From positions 682,001 through 746,000 of the forward strand of contig NZ_QHKX01000001.1 in NCBI RefSeq assembly GCF_003194625.1: 64,000 bases of DNA, given 5' to 3'. Numbering within the stretch: the stretch's first letter is position 1; every line of letters starts with the position of its first letter. The translations under genes were made by a program, and so were the position numbers. The notes under the pieces are model-generated. The model saw nothing but the letters and a program-made list of their open reading frames with translations, was not told where the DNA came from and ran no database searches. The DNA is from Nocardioides solisilvae. Its GTDB lineage: Bacteria > Actinomycetota > Actinomycetes > Propionibacteriales > Nocardioidaceae. This document shows positions 1 to 8,468 of this stretch, piece by piece.

Positions 1-764
1 TGGTGCCGCACGCGATCGTCACCGTCTCCTTCGCCACCGCGGTGCTGCCGCGGCTCTCCCGGTACGCCGCCGACGGCGACACCGGCCGGCTGGCGACGAC
101 CCTGTCCTCGACGATGCGCACCTCCCTGGCCGTCGTCGTCCCCTTCGCCGCGCTCCTCCCGGTGGTCGCCGACGACGTCGCCAACGCGGCGTACGGCTGG
201 GGGGCGGGGGCCGGCGACGCCTCCACGTTCGTCCCGGCGCTCTCGCTCTTCGGCCTCGGCCTGGTCTTCTTCACCGTCCACTACTTCATGCTCCGCGGCT
301 TCTACGCCCTCGAGCAGACCCGCACGGTCTTCCTCGTCCAGCTGGTGCACGCGGTGGTCAACATCGCCGCGGCGGTGCTGCTGGTGCGGGAGGCCTCCGC
401 CCGGCAGACGGCGCCGGCGCTGGTGGTCGCCTACACCCTCGCCTACCTGGTGGTCTCCGCGCTCAGCTACGCCGTGCTGCGGCGGCGGCTGGGCGGCCTC
501 GGGACGCCGCGGCTGGTCCGGTTCGCGGTCCGCCTGCTGCTGGTGGTGGCCGTCGCCACGCTGGCCGCGTGGCTGGTCGACGTCGGGCTGGGCGCGCTGG
601 GCGAGGACCCGCACCCCCTGGTCTCGGTCGGCCGCGGCGCCGTGGTGGGCGTCGTCGACCTGGCCGCCCTCGTGGTGCTGGCGCGGTGGCTGCGCCTGCG
701 GGAGGTCACCGACCTGGTGGATCCCGTCCTGGACACGGTCCGAAGGCGGCTCCGCGCGGGCTGA
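1..764 (+). CDS. murJ: Lipid II flippase MurJ/MviN, C-terminal part (5' end outside window)
   Basis: Integral membrane protein of the MviN/MurJ family, which moves lipid II across the cytoplasmic membrane for peptidoglycan synthesis. Only about the last 254 residues are present; the reading frame is open at base 1. Several hydrophobic segments alternate with Arg-rich loops, and the pattern VSFATAVLPRLSR near the start of the visible part is typical of the second half of MurJ. It ends with a short Arg-rich tail instead of running on into a cytoplasmic pseudokinase domain as in mycobacterial MviN; the next gene supplies that domain separately. The family assignment is secure. The position of the start cannot be seen. 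Confidence 0.88.
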   Translation, partial: VPHAIVTVSFATAVLPRLSRYAADGDTGRLATTLSSTMRTSLAVVVPFAALLPVVADDVANAAYGWGAGAGDASTFVPALSLFGLGLVFFTVHYFMLRGFYALEQTRTVFLVQLVHAVVNIAAAVLLVREASARQTAPALVVAYTLAYLVVSALSYAVLRRRLGGLGTPRLVRFAVRLLLVVAVATLAAWLVDVGLGALGEDPHPLVSVGRGAVVGVVDLAALVVLARWLRLREVTDLVDPVLDTVRRRLRAG

Positions 765-822
765 CGTGGCCGTACGATGACCGGGAAGCTGCACCCGGTG
801 CACCCGAGAGACCTGGAGGACC

Positions 823-2580
823 GTGGCCACCTCGCTCCGTGCCGGCGACGTGCTCGCCGAGCGGTACCAGATGGTCGACCTGCTCAGCGAGACCGAGGGT
901 GGGTGGTTCTGGTGTGCCCACGACGACGTCCTCCAGCGGCAGGTCGCGGTCCACCTGATCCGCGCCGACGACGAGCGCGCCGACGCGCTGATGACCGCCG
1001 CGAAGCGCTCGGCCGCGCTGATGGACCGGCGCAACCTCCGGGTGCTCGACGCCGACCGCGACGACGCGCACTGCTACGTCGTCAACGAGTGGGGCCAGGG
1101 GACGTCGCTGGACAACGCGCTGGCCGACGAGGGGCCGCTGAGCCCGCGCCGGGCGGCGTGGCTGGTGGCCGAGGTCGCCGACACCCTCGCGGTGGCCCAC
1201 GACGGCGGCCGCGCCCACGGCCGCCTGCAGCCCGAGAACGTCCTCGTCGACGAGAACGGCCAGGTGCGGATCATCGGCTTCGGGGTGGACGCCGCCCTGC
1301 ACGGGCTGCCGCCCGACCGGGTCGAGCAGGACGTCCGCGACCTCGCCGCCCTCCTGTACGCCGCCCTGACCGGCCGGTGGCCCGGCGACCGGGAGTCGCT
1401 CGTCCCCGCCGCGCCGCGCGAGCACGACCACCCGCTCCGCCCCCGCCAGGTCCGCGCCGGCATCCCCCGCGTCCTCGACCAGGTCTGCGGCGAGGTGCTG
1501 GGCGAGGGGACCCCCGGACGCAACGGGAGCGCCCGGGCGGGGCTCCCCGGCCTCGGCCACCGCCCCACCCACGACCTCACCACCGCCGCGGGGATCCGCG
1601 ACGCCCTCGGGGAGTTCCTCGGCGACGAGGCGACGGGCAGCACCGCCGTCCCCCTGGCGGCGGCGGTGGCCGGTCCGTCCGGCGGCGCCGACGTCCCCAC
1701 CGAGGCCGGGATGCCGGTCTTTCACGACGACGACGAGGTCGAGTGGCTGCGCGCCCGGGGCAACCCGCCGCCCCCGCCGCCCGCGCTCGAGGAGCCGCCG
1801 GCCCGCCCCCTCTTCGCCACCGACCCCGAGGACGGCACCCCCGTCCGGCGCCCGCGGCCGCCGCGCCCGGCCCCCTCGGACGGTGCCGAGTACTGGCCCT
1901 GGGACACCTCCACCGGCCACGGCGGCACCGGCGGCAGCCACTCGGGCCTGCTCCCGGCCGTGCCCCCGCCCGACCGCGTGCCGGGCCGTCGCTGGCTGCG
2001 GCTCGCCTTCATGGTCGGCCTCGCCGCGCTCGTCCTGCTGGCCGTCGCCGCGGCGTACCAGCTCGGCGGTCGGGGCGACGACGAGGACGACCCCGACGGC
2101 GACGCGGCGCGGCGCGGCGGACCCAGCGCAGGGCTGACCGCCTTCCAGGGCGTCGAGGCCACCGACTTCGACCCCGAGGGCAGCCCGCCGCAGGACGAGA
2201 ACCCCGAGCTGACGCCGTACGCCGTCGACGGGGACCCGGCCACCTCGTGGATCACCAGCAGCTACCGGCAGCAGTTCGGCCCCGGCGGCCTCAAGGACGG
2301 TGTCGGCCTCACCCTCGACCTCGGCGAGGTCAAGGGGGTGCGGCTGGTCGAGATCCAGGTCGGCGGCGGCACGACCACCGCGGAGGTCCACCTCCGCGAG
2401 GAGCCCCCCACCGCCGCACCGGGCGACGAGCCGGTGGGTGGCGGCACCGACGACGACACCATCGTCGTCGAGCTCGACGAGGCGCAGCAGGCCCGCTACG
2501 TGACGGTGTGGCTCACCGCGATCCCGCCCGTGGACGCCGACTTCCGCGGGGAGATCCGCGAGATCGTGGTCAGCGGGTGA
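823..2580 (+). CDS. Membrane-anchored pseudokinase with C-terminal discoidin-like domain (split MviN regulator)
   Basis: 585 residues, GTG start with GGAGGA at 815-820. Residues 1-270 have a protein-kinase fold, but the catalytic loop reads HGRLQPEN (the HRD Asp is replaced) and the DFG position reads GFG, so phosphotransfer is unlikely. A Pro-rich linker and one transmembrane helix (about 388-410) lead to an extracytoplasmic domain with a VDGDPATSW motif, as in discoidin/NPCBM carbohydrate-binding modules. In Mycobacterium, MviN carries flippase, pseudokinase and such a module in one chain, and its phosphorylated pseudokinase recruits FhaA. Here the same parts are split into two adjacent genes. 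Role inferred: regulation of MurJ. The gene overlaps sigM by 4 bp (GTGA). Confidence 0.8.
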   Translation: MATSLRAGDVLAERYQMVDLLSETEGGWFWCAHDDVLQRQVAVHLIRADDERADALMTAAKRSAALMDRRNLRVLDADRDDAHCYVVNEWGQGTSLDNALADEGPLSPRRAAWLVAEVADTLAVAHDGGRAHGRLQPENVLVDENGQVRIIGFGVDAALHGLPPDRVEQDVRDLAALLYAALTGRWPGDRESLVPAAPREHDHPLRPRQVRAGIPRVLDQVCGEVLGEGTPGRNGSARAGLPGLGHRPTHDLTTAAGIRDALGEFLGDEATGSTAVPLAAAVAGPSGGADVPTEAGMPVFHDDDEVEWLRARGNPPPPPPALEEPPARPLFATDPEDGTPVRRPRPPRPAPSDGAEYWPWDTSTGHGGTGGSHSGLLPAVPPPDRVPGRRWLRLAFMVGLAALVLLAVAAAYQLGGRGDDEDDPDGDAARRGGPSAGLTAFQGVEATDFDPEGSPPQDENPELTPYAVDGDPATSWITSSYRQQFGPGGLKDGVGLTLDLGEVKGVRLVEIQVGGGTTTAEVHLREEPPTAAPGDEPVGGGTDDDTIVVELDEAQQARYVTVWLTAIPPVDADFRGEIREIVVSG

Positions 2581-3263
2581 CCTCCCCGCCCACCGACGCG
2601 GAGCTGCTGGCCGCGCACGTGGCCGGCGACCCCCACGCCTTCGGAGAGCTCTTCGGCCGGCACCGGGACCGGCTGTGGGCCGTCGCGCTGCGGACCATGG
2701 GCAACCCCGAGGACGCCGCCGACGGGCTGCAGGACGCGATGGTCGCCGCGTTCCGGCGGGCGGGCTCCTTCCGCGGCGACTCCGCCGTCACCACCTGGCT
2801 GCACCGGGTCGTCGTCAACGCCTGCCTCGACCGGCTGCGGGCGGCGAAGGTGCGCGCCGCCGACCCGCTGCCCGACGACCTCGACCAGCGCCGCCCGGCC
2901 GCCGGCGGCCCCGCGGCCGGCGCCTCCGCCCAGCCGGCCGACCCCGCCGACGTGGTGGTCGGTCACGAGCGCCGCGACCGGGTGCTCGCCGCCCTCGCCC
3001 GGCTGCCCGACGAGCAGCGCGCCGCACTGGTCCTGGTCGACATGGAGGGCTACCCGGTGGCCGAGGCCGCCCGGATCCTGGGGTGTGCGGAGGGCACGGT
3101 GAAGTCGCGGTGCTCGCGCGGCCGGTCGCGGCTGGCCCAGCACCTCGCGGACCTGCTGACGGAGCCGGGGAACCCTGCCGGGCCGCCGCCCGTCCCATCC
3201 CGGGAGCCGAGCGCGCTCCCGACCGAACCGCGACGACACGGACCCGAGGAGGTGGGCGGATGA
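2577..3263 (+). CDS. sigM: ECF RNA polymerase sigma factor (SigM-like)
   Basis: 228-residue extracytoplasmic-function sigma factor. Region 2 (about 1-90) contains DAADGLQDAMVAAFRRAGSF and TTWLHRVVVNACLDRLR; region 4 (about 140-195) contains LPDEQRAALVLVDMEGYP and the HTH CAEGTVKSRCSRGRSRL. An Ala/Pro-rich linker and a Pro-rich tail are typical of actinobacterial SigM. The GTG start overlaps the pseudokinase stop codon, and the stop overlaps the anti-sigma ATG, so translation looks coupled. Its place between murJ and trxBA matches SigM of Mycobacterium and Streptomyces. The symbol rests on this synteny. Confidence 0.85.
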   Translation: MTSPPTDAELLAAHVAGDPHAFGELFGRHRDRLWAVALRTMGNPEDAADGLQDAMVAAFRRAGSFRGDSAVTTWLHRVVVNACLDRLRAAKVRAADPLPDDLDQRRPAAGGPAAGASAQPADPADVVVGHERRDRVLAALARLPDEQRAALVLVDMEGYPVAEAARILGCAEGTVKSRCSRGRSRLAQHLADLLTEPGNPAGPPPVPSREPSALPTEPRRHGPEEVGG

Positions 3264-3994
3264 CGGGGCACGACGGGACCGGGCATGACGAGCAGGAGCT
3301 GGTCCGACGGCTGCTGGCCGCCTCCCGCGCCGAGGAGCCCCTCCCGCCCGACGTCGCCGCCCGGCTCGACGACGCCCTCGCCGCCCTGGTCGCCGAGCGC
3401 ACGGTCTCGGCGGGCGCGTCCGTGACCCCGCTGTCGCGGCGCCGCCGGCGGGTCGTGTCGTGGGCCGTCGCCGCGGCCGCGGCCGTGGTGGTCGGCGGCG
3501 TGGCCGTCGGTCAGCTGGTCTCCAACTCCGGAGAGGGCGACGCGGGGTCGACGGCTGCCGACTCGGCGGCCGGTCCGAGCGTCCTCGCCTCCGACGACGC
3601 CGGTGCCGGGGGCCTCCCCGAGGCCGCCCCCGACCCCGACGCGCAGGAGGACCGGGAGGACGGCGGTGGCCTCGTGGCGGGTGACCCGCAGCCCGACCGC
3701 TCGGGGGGCGCGACGACCGACCCGTGGGCCCGGGCGTCCCGGGTGGCCACGGCGACCGCGGAGCGTGACCTCGCGGCGCTGGTCGCGACCGCGGACCCGG
3801 GCGTCGTGGCGGGGCTCGCCGCGCAGGGCTGCCTGCCGCGCGAGGTCCGCCCGGACGACACGGTGGTCGCGGTCCTGCTGGACGGCCGGCCCGCCACCGC
3901 GCTGCTGCGTCCCGCCGGGCCGCGGGGTCAGCGGGTGCTGGTCCGGGCCTGCGACGACGAGCGCCCGACGCTGCGCCTCCGGCTGGCGCCCTGA
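3260..3994 (+). CDS. Membrane-bound anti-sigma factor for the adjacent ECF sigma
   Basis: 244 residues, ATG start preceded by a GA-rich Shine-Dalgarno (3246-3252) and overlapping the sigma stop by 4 bp. The N-terminal 60 residues are cytoplasmic and acidic/Leu-rich. One transmembrane helix (about 71-92, Ala/Val-rich, after RRRRRVVSWAV) is followed by a low-complexity extracytoplasmic linker and a small folded C-terminal region with two Cys residues. No HxxxCxxC zinc motif is visible, so it is not a ZAS-type redox sensor. The role as anti-sigma is inferred from topology and coupling; sequence similarity alone is weak. Confidence 0.65.
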   Translation: MTGHDGTGHDEQELVRRLLAASRAEEPLPPDVAARLDDALAALVAERTVSAGASVTPLSRRRRRVVSWAVAAAAAVVVGGVAVGQLVSNSGEGDAGSTAADSAAGPSVLASDDAGAGGLPEAAPDPDAQEDREDGGGLVAGDPQPDRSGGATTDPWARASRVATATAERDLAALVATADPGVVAGLAAQGCLPREVRPDDTVVAVLLDGRPATALLRPAGPRGQRVLVRACDDERPTLRLRLAP

Positions 3995-4047
3995 CTCGGA
4001 GGCGACGCCCTGACTCGGAGGCGACGCCCTGACTCGGGGCCGACGCC
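3991..4047 (+). repeat. Tandem repeat, 19-bp unit, about three copies
   Basis: The unit CTGACTCGGAGGCGACGCC occurs at 3991-4009 and 4010-4028 exactly and at 4029-4047 with base changes. It begins at the stop codon of the anti-sigma gene and fills the gap before the trxB promoter. No hairpin or coding role is evident. Confidence 0.75.
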
Positions 4048-4074
4048 CCGACCCGGCGCCGACCCCGACCGCGG

Positions 4075-4101
4075 GGGAACAACGCTCCCCTACGATCGGT
4101 T
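4075..4101 (+). promoter_or_regulatory. SigR/SigH-type promoter of trxB
   Basis: GGGAAC (4075-4080), 18 bp, then GTT (4099-4101), matching the GGAA(T/C)-N18-GTT pattern of actinobacterial redox-stress sigma factors SigR/SigH. It lies 48 bp before the trxB start. A direct repeat CTACGATCG overlaps the downstream half. trxBA is a classic target of these sigma factors. Confidence 0.65.
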
Positions 4102-4148
4102 CTACGATCGTCCCGCCCACCGCCGACCCGCAGGGAGCGCCACGCGCC

Positions 4149-5195
4149 ATGAGCGACAGCACCGCCCAGACCCCGATCGACGAGACCCCGGTCCGCAACG
4201 TCATCATCATCGGCTCCGGCCCGTCCGGCTACACGGCTGCCGTCTACGCCGCCCGGGCCTCCCTCGAGCCGCTCGTCTTCGAGGGCTCGGTGACGGCCGG
4301 CGGCGCGCTGATGAACACCACCGAGGTCGAGAACTTCCCGGGCTTCCGCGACGGGATCATGGGTCCCGCCCTGATGGACGAGATGCGTGCCCAGGCCGAG
4401 CGCTTCGGCGCCGAGCTGGTCGCCGACGACGTGGTGGAGGTCGACCTCACCGGTGAGGTCAAGGTCGTGCGGACCGCCGACGCCACCTTCCGGGCCCGGT
4501 CGGTCATCCTGGCCACCGGCTCCGGCTACCGGAAGCTCGGCCTGCCCCGCGAGGAGGAGCTCTCCGGTCGCGGCGTCTCGTGGTGCGCGACCTGCGACGG
4601 CTTCTTCTTCCGCGACCAGGCGATCGCCGTGGTCGGCGGCGGCGACTCCGCGATCGAGGAGGCGACCTTCCTCACCCGCTTCGGACAGAAGGTCTACCTC
4701 ATCCACCGCCGCGACGAGCTGCGCGCCTCCAAGATCATGCAGGAGCGCGCCTTCGCCGACGACAAGCTCGAGATCGTCTGGAACTCCGAGATAGCCTCGA
4801 TCAACGGCACCGACCGGCTCGAGTCGGTGACCCTGCGCGACACCGTCACAGGCGAGGAGCGCCCCCTGGAGGTCACCGGCCTCTTCATCGCGATCGGCCA
4901 CGACCCGCGCTCCGAGCTGCTCGGCGGCCAGGTCGACCTCGACGAGAACGGCTACGTCCTCGTCCACCACCCGTCGACCGCGACCAACCTGCCCGGGGTC
5001 TTCGCCGCCGGCGACCTGGTCGACCACCACTACCGGCAGGCGATCACCGCCGCCGGGACCGGCTGCGCCGCGGCCCTCGACGCGGAGCGCTACGTCGCGA
5101 TGCTCGACCACGCGGCCTCCACCGCCGGCTCGGCGGACGACACGGCCGAGCTCGCCCAGGAGATGGTCGACGAGGTCGAGGCCGCCAAGGTCTGA
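4149..5195 (+). CDS. trxB: Thioredoxin-disulfide reductase (NADPH)
   Basis: 348-residue flavoprotein that passes electrons from NADPH via FAD and a redox-active disulfide to thioredoxin. Visible are the FAD-binding [18 protein letters not shown] (about 19-36), the active-site WCATCDG (about 148-154), the NADPH-binding [12 protein letters not shown] and the C-terminal FAD motif [16 protein letters not shown]. The length is normal for the low-molecular-weight class, with a slightly long acidic C-terminus. The ATG start lies behind a SigR-like promoter, and trxA follows 78 bp later with its own similar promoter. Confidence 0.97.
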   Translation: MSDSTAQTPIDETPVRNVIIIGSGPSGYTAAVYAARASLEPLVFEGSVTAGGALMNTTEVENFPGFRDGIMGPALMDEMRAQAERFGAELVADDVVEVDLTGEVKVVRTADATFRARSVILATGSGYRKLGLPREEELSGRGVSWCATCDGFFFRDQAIAVVGGGDSAIEEATFLTRFGQKVYLIHRRDELRASKIMQERAFADDKLEIVWNSEIASINGTDRLESVTLRDTVTGEERPLEVTGLFIAIGHDPRSELLGGQVDLDENGYVLVHHPSTATNLPGVFAAGDLVDHHYRQAITAAGTGCAAALDAERYVAMLDHAASTAGSADDTAELAQEMVDEVEAAKV

Positions 5196-5210
5196 GCCCG
5201 TCCCGTGGCC

Positions 5211-5237
5211 GGGAACAACCCTCCCGGTCGCGGCGTT
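5211..5237 (+). promoter_or_regulatory. SigR/SigH-type promoter of trxA
   Basis: GGGAAC (5211-5216), exactly 18 bp, then GTT (5235-5237): the same hexamer and spacing as the trxB promoter. It lies 37 bp before the trxA ATG, in the trxB-trxA gap, so trxA can be transcribed separately. Confidence 0.65.
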
Positions 5238-5273
5238 CACCCCCCAGCCCCGACCACCACCGGAAGGACCCCC

Positions 5274-5597
5274 ATGAGCAACATGACCGCCGTCACCGAC
5301 GCCGACTTCGAGTCGACCGTCCTCAAGTCCGACAAGCCCGTCCTGGTCGACTTCTGGGCCGAGTGGTGCGGTCCGTGCCGCCAGGTCGCCCCGATCCTCG
5401 ACGAGATCGCCGGTGCGCACGGGGACAAGATCACCTTCGTGAAGATGAACGTCGACGAGAACCCGGTCACCCCGGCCTCCTACAAGGTCACCGGCATCCC
5501 GACGATCAACGTCTACCAGGGCGGCGAGGTCGTCAAGACGATCGTCGGCGCCCGCCCGAAGGCCGCGATCCTCAAGGAGCTCCAGGACCTGATCTGA
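5274..5597 (+). CDS. trxA: Thioredoxin
   Basis: 107-residue thioredoxin with the canonical WCGPC active site (about 31-35) and the cis-Pro segment GIPTINVYQGG. It reduces protein disulfides in the cytoplasm and is recycled by the adjacent TrxB. The ATG at 5274 is chosen because it gives normal length and follows GGAAGGA at 5262-5268; a longer frame upstream covers the promoter. Its 3' end overlaps the convergent GNAT gene by 26 bp. Confidence 0.96.
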   Translation: MSNMTAVTDADFESTVLKSDKPVLVDFWAEWCGPCRQVAPILDEIAGAHGDKITFVKMNVDENPVTPASYKVTGIPTINVYQGGEVVKTIVGARPKAAILKELQDLI

Positions 5598-6231
5598 AGG
5601 TCCGCCCCTGCTGGGGCTTGAGCACCGGGCGCACGGCACCCACCAGGCGCTCCAGGGCCTGCTCGACGTCGGACATCCAGGCGCGAGTGGTCCGGAGCTC
5701 CATCCGCATCCGCGGGGTGGTGCCGTGCGCCCGCTGCGTCCTGAACCCCACCGCGCCGAGGAAGGCCGCGGGCAGCACGCAGTCGCGGGCGAGCCCGTCG
5801 CGGGGGAGGTCGCGGGTGTCGCCGAACGCCTCCACCGCGGCGAAGCCGCGCGGGACGAGGTCGCGGGCGACCCCCTGCACGAGCATGCGGCCCAACCCGC
5901 CCCCGCGGTGCTCGTCGTCGACCCACAGCTGGGCCAGCAGGACTGCGTCGGGGCCCGCCGGGGCCGTGGGCAGGTCGGAGGCGCCCGGGAGGTACGCCGG
6001 CGGGGCGTAGAGCGCCGCCCCCACCACCTCGTCGTCCACCAGGACCACCCGGCCGCACGAGCCCCACTCCCGGAGCACCTCCGAGACCCAGGCCTCGAGC
6101 TCGGCGGCACGCTCCTGGGGGCGGACCCGGGACCGTGCGACCGGGTCGAGCTGCCAGCGCAGGCAGGTGCGGGGATGGTCGGCCAGCGCGAGGAGGTGGT
6201 CCGGGGTCAGCCGCACGACCTTCCGGGACAT
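5572..6231 (-). CDS. GNAT-family N-acetyltransferase
   Basis: 219 residues with the GNAT fold: the acceptor region is followed by LLAQLWVDDEHRGGGLGRML, whose RGGGLG loop binds the acetyl-CoA pyrophosphate. The substrate is unknown. The ATG is preceded by AGGAGG at about 6239-6244 on the reverse strand. The tail after about residue 190 is basic and runs into trxA. A GNAT gene at this position next to trxA is common in related genomes, but no substrate can be named. Confidence 0.8.
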   Translation of the reverse strand: MSRKVVRLTPDHLLALADHPRTCLRWQLDPVARSRVRPQERAAELEAWVSEVLREWGSCGRVVLVDDEVVGAALYAPPAYLPGASDLPTAPAGPDAVLLAQLWVDDEHRGGGLGRMLVQGVARDLVPRGFAAVEAFGDTRDLPRDGLARDCVLPAAFLGAVGFRTQRAHGTTPRMRMELRTTRAWMSDVEQALERLVGAVRPVLKPQQGRTFRSGPGAP

Positions 6232-6336
6232 CGGGCACCTCCTCCGGCTTCCGGCTTCCGGCTCGCGGCGGCCCGGTGCGGCGCGTCGCGGGGAATCCCC
6301 ATGCTAGGCGCCCGCGGCGCCTGCGAGAATGGTCCG

Positions 6337-7551
6337 GTGCGCCCCATCAGACAGAGCAAGAAGCTCCAGAACGTCCGCTACGACGTGCGCGGTCCGATCC
6401 TCGTCGAGGCGCAGCGCCTGGAGGCGGAGGGGCACCGCATCCTCAAGCTCAACATCGGCAACACGGCGCCGTTCGGCTTCGAGGCGCCCGAGGCGATAGT
6501 CGCCGACATGGTGCACCACCTGCCCCACTCCCAGGGGTACAGCGACTCCCGCGGGATCTACTCGGCACGCACCGCGGTGATGAACTTCTACCAGTCGCGC
6601 GGCCTGCGCGACGTCCGGGTCGACGACGTCTTCATCGGCAACGGCGTCTCCGAGCTCATCTCCATGGTCCTGCAGGCGTTCGTCGACGACGGCAACGAGA
6701 TCCTCGTGCCTGCCCCGGACTACCCGCTGTGGACCGGTGCCGTCACGCTGGCGGGCGGGACGCCGGTGCACTACCTCTGCGACGAGGAGGACGGGTGGAA
6801 CCCCGACCTCGCCGACATCGAGTCCAAGATCACCGAGAACACCTTCGGACTGGTCGTGATCAACCCGAACAACCCGACCGGGGCGGTCTACAGCGAGGAG
6901 ACCGTCAAGGGGCTCGTCGACATCGCGCGACGCCACGAGCTGGTCATCTTCTCCGACGAGATCTACGAGAAGATCCTCTTCGAGGACGCGGTCCACCACC
7001 ACACCGCGACCTTCGCGGGCAACGACGTCCTCACGCTCACCTTCAGCGGGCTCTCCAAGGCCTACCGGGTCTGCGGCTACCGTGCCGGTTGGCTGATGAT
7101 CTCGGGTCCCAAGGAGGTCGCGACCGACTTCCTGGAGGGGCTCACCCTCATCGCCAACATGCGGATGTGCGCCAACGTCCCGGCGCAGCACGCGATCCAG
7201 ACGGCGCTCGGCGGGTACCAGTCGATCGAGGAGCTGATCGGTCCGGGCGGGCGCTTCTACGAGCAGTCGATGCTGGCCCACCGGCTCCTTAACGAGATCC
7301 CCGGGGTGAGCAACGTCAAGCCTCGGGGGGCCCTCTACTGCTTTCCCCGGCTCGATCCCGAGGTCTACGCCGTCGAGGACGACCAGCAGCTGGTCATCGA
7401 CCTCCTGCGGTCGAAGAAGATCCTCGTGACCCACGGGACGGGCTTCAACTGGCCGCACCCCGACCACTTCCGCCTGGTGACGCTGCCCGACGCCGAGGTG
7501 CTGGAGGAGGCCATCGGCCGGATCGCGGACTTCCTCGCGACCCGGCGCTGA
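6337..7551 (+). CDS. PLP-dependent class I/II aminotransferase (AlaA-like)
   Basis: 404-residue fold-type I aminotransferase. Visible are the substrate-binding NIGNTAPFGF near the N-terminus, INPNNPTGAVYS, the DEIYEKI segment with the PLP-contacting Asp and Tyr, and the Schiff-base lysine in SGLSKAYRVCGYRAGW (about 240). The sequence resembles E. coli AlaA and mycobacterial AspC, which transfer amino groups between glutamate/alanine or aspartate and keto acids. Substrate specificity is inferred. The GTG start is placed at VRPIRQSKK, where family members begin; the frame is open further upstream but unlike the family. Confidence 0.88.
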   Translation: MRPIRQSKKLQNVRYDVRGPILVEAQRLEAEGHRILKLNIGNTAPFGFEAPEAIVADMVHHLPHSQGYSDSRGIYSARTAVMNFYQSRGLRDVRVDDVFIGNGVSELISMVLQAFVDDGNEILVPAPDYPLWTGAVTLAGGTPVHYLCDEEDGWNPDLADIESKITENTFGLVVINPNNPTGAVYSEETVKGLVDIARRHELVIFSDEIYEKILFEDAVHHHTATFAGNDVLTLTFSGLSKAYRVCGYRAGWLMISGPKEVATDFLEGLTLIANMRMCANVPAQHAIQTALGGYQSIEELIGPGGRFYEQSMLAHRLLNEIPGVSNVKPRGALYCFPRLDPEVYAVEDDQQLVIDLLRSKKILVTHGTGFNWPHPDHFRLVTLPDAEVLEEAIGRIADFLATRR

Positions 7552-7616
7552 GCGTCCTGCTCTAGGCTTCCGGGGCACCGTCCACCGACCCCTGACCGAC
7601 CCAGGAGCAACCCACC

Positions 7617-8402
7617 ATGCGGGACCTCACCTACCGCCCGATCGTGCTCAGCGCCCTGACCGGCTTCAAGCTGCTCGGGCAGCGCTTCGACGTCCAGGGC
7701 ACCGAGCACATGCCGCGCTCCGGCGGCGCGCTGATCGCGTACAACCACGTGGGCTACCTCGACTTCATCTACGGCGGCCTCGCGGCGCACCTGGCCGGGC
7801 GGCGGCTGGTCAGGTTCATGGCGAAGAAGGAGGTCTTCGACCACGGGATCGGCGGCCCCGTCATGAGGTCGATGCACCACATCCCCGTGGACCGGGGCGA
7901 CGGCGTCGCCTCCTTCCACCACGCCGTGGAGTACCTGCGGGCGGGCGAGCTCGTGGGGATCTTCCCCGAGGCGACGATCTCGCGGGCCATGGAGCTCAAG
8001 GAGTTCAAGTCGGGTGCCGTGCGGATCGCGGCCGAGGCCGGCGTGCCGGTCGTCCCCGTCGTCCTCTTCGGCACGCAGCGGATCTACACCAAGGACCACC
8101 CCAAGGACTTCTCCCGCGGCAAGACGATCGCCATCACCGTGGGCGCCCCCTTCCACCCGACCGGTGAGGACGCCGCGGCCGAGACCGCCGAGCTGCGCCG
8201 TCGGATGGGGATCATGCTGGACGAGACCGTCTCCCGCTACCCCGCAGACGAGCGCCCGGCCGGCGCCTGGTGGGTGCCGGCGAAGCACGGCGGCTCCGCG
8301 CCGTCCCTGGAGCGGGCGGCGGAGATGGACGCCGAGGAGCTGCGGGCGCGGGCCGCCCGCAGGGCGGCCAAGGCGGCACAGAGGCGCGAGCAGGCCGGCT
8401 GA
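7617..8402 (+). CDS. 1-acyl-sn-glycerol-3-phosphate acyltransferase-like (PlsC family)
   Basis: 261 residues of the PlsC/LPLAT family, which acylates lysophosphatidic acid or a related lipid at the membrane face. The NHX4D motif appears as NHVGYLD (about 43-49), the substrate-binding block as FPEATIS (about 118-124) and the Pro-containing block as VPVVPVVLFG. The C-terminal 40 residues are Ala/Arg/Glu-rich and probably helical. A typical GGAGCAA Shine-Dalgarno precedes the ATG. It ends at a strong terminator shared with parB. Confidence 0.88.
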   Translation: MRDLTYRPIVLSALTGFKLLGQRFDVQGTEHMPRSGGALIAYNHVGYLDFIYGGLAAHLAGRRLVRFMAKKEVFDHGIGGPVMRSMHHIPVDRGDGVASFHHAVEYLRAGELVGIFPEATISRAMELKEFKSGAVRIAAEAGVPVVPVVLFGTQRIYTKDHPKDFSRGKTIAITVGAPFHPTGEDAAAETAELRRRMGIMLDETVSRYPADERPAGAWWVPAKHGGSAPSLERAAEMDAEELRARAARRAAKAAQRREQAG

Positions 8403-8419
8403 GACCCGCAGGAACAGAC

Positions 8420-8455
8420 AAGGCCATATGTCGACAAAGCGACATATGGCCTTTT
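8420..8455. terminator. Bidirectional intrinsic terminator between plsC-like gene and parB
   Basis: A perfect 14-bp stem (8420-8433 with 8440-8453; arm AAGGCCATATGTCG), a 6-nt loop and a T run on the plus side (A residues on the other). It sits between the convergent stop codons and is markedly AT-richer than its surroundings. Confidence 0.88.
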
Positions 8456-8468
8456 CCGTCTCGTCTGG

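Noticed and set aside
706..2391. Long reverse-strand open frame of 561 residues opposite the pseudokinase
   Set aside because: Shadow of GC-rich codon bias; composition is Gly/Ala/Val/Arg without motifs, and the forward gene has clear domains.
2496..6110. 1204-residue reverse frame spanning sigM to trxA
   Set aside because: Mirror frame across several well-supported forward genes; only its GNAT-like portion in another frame is real.
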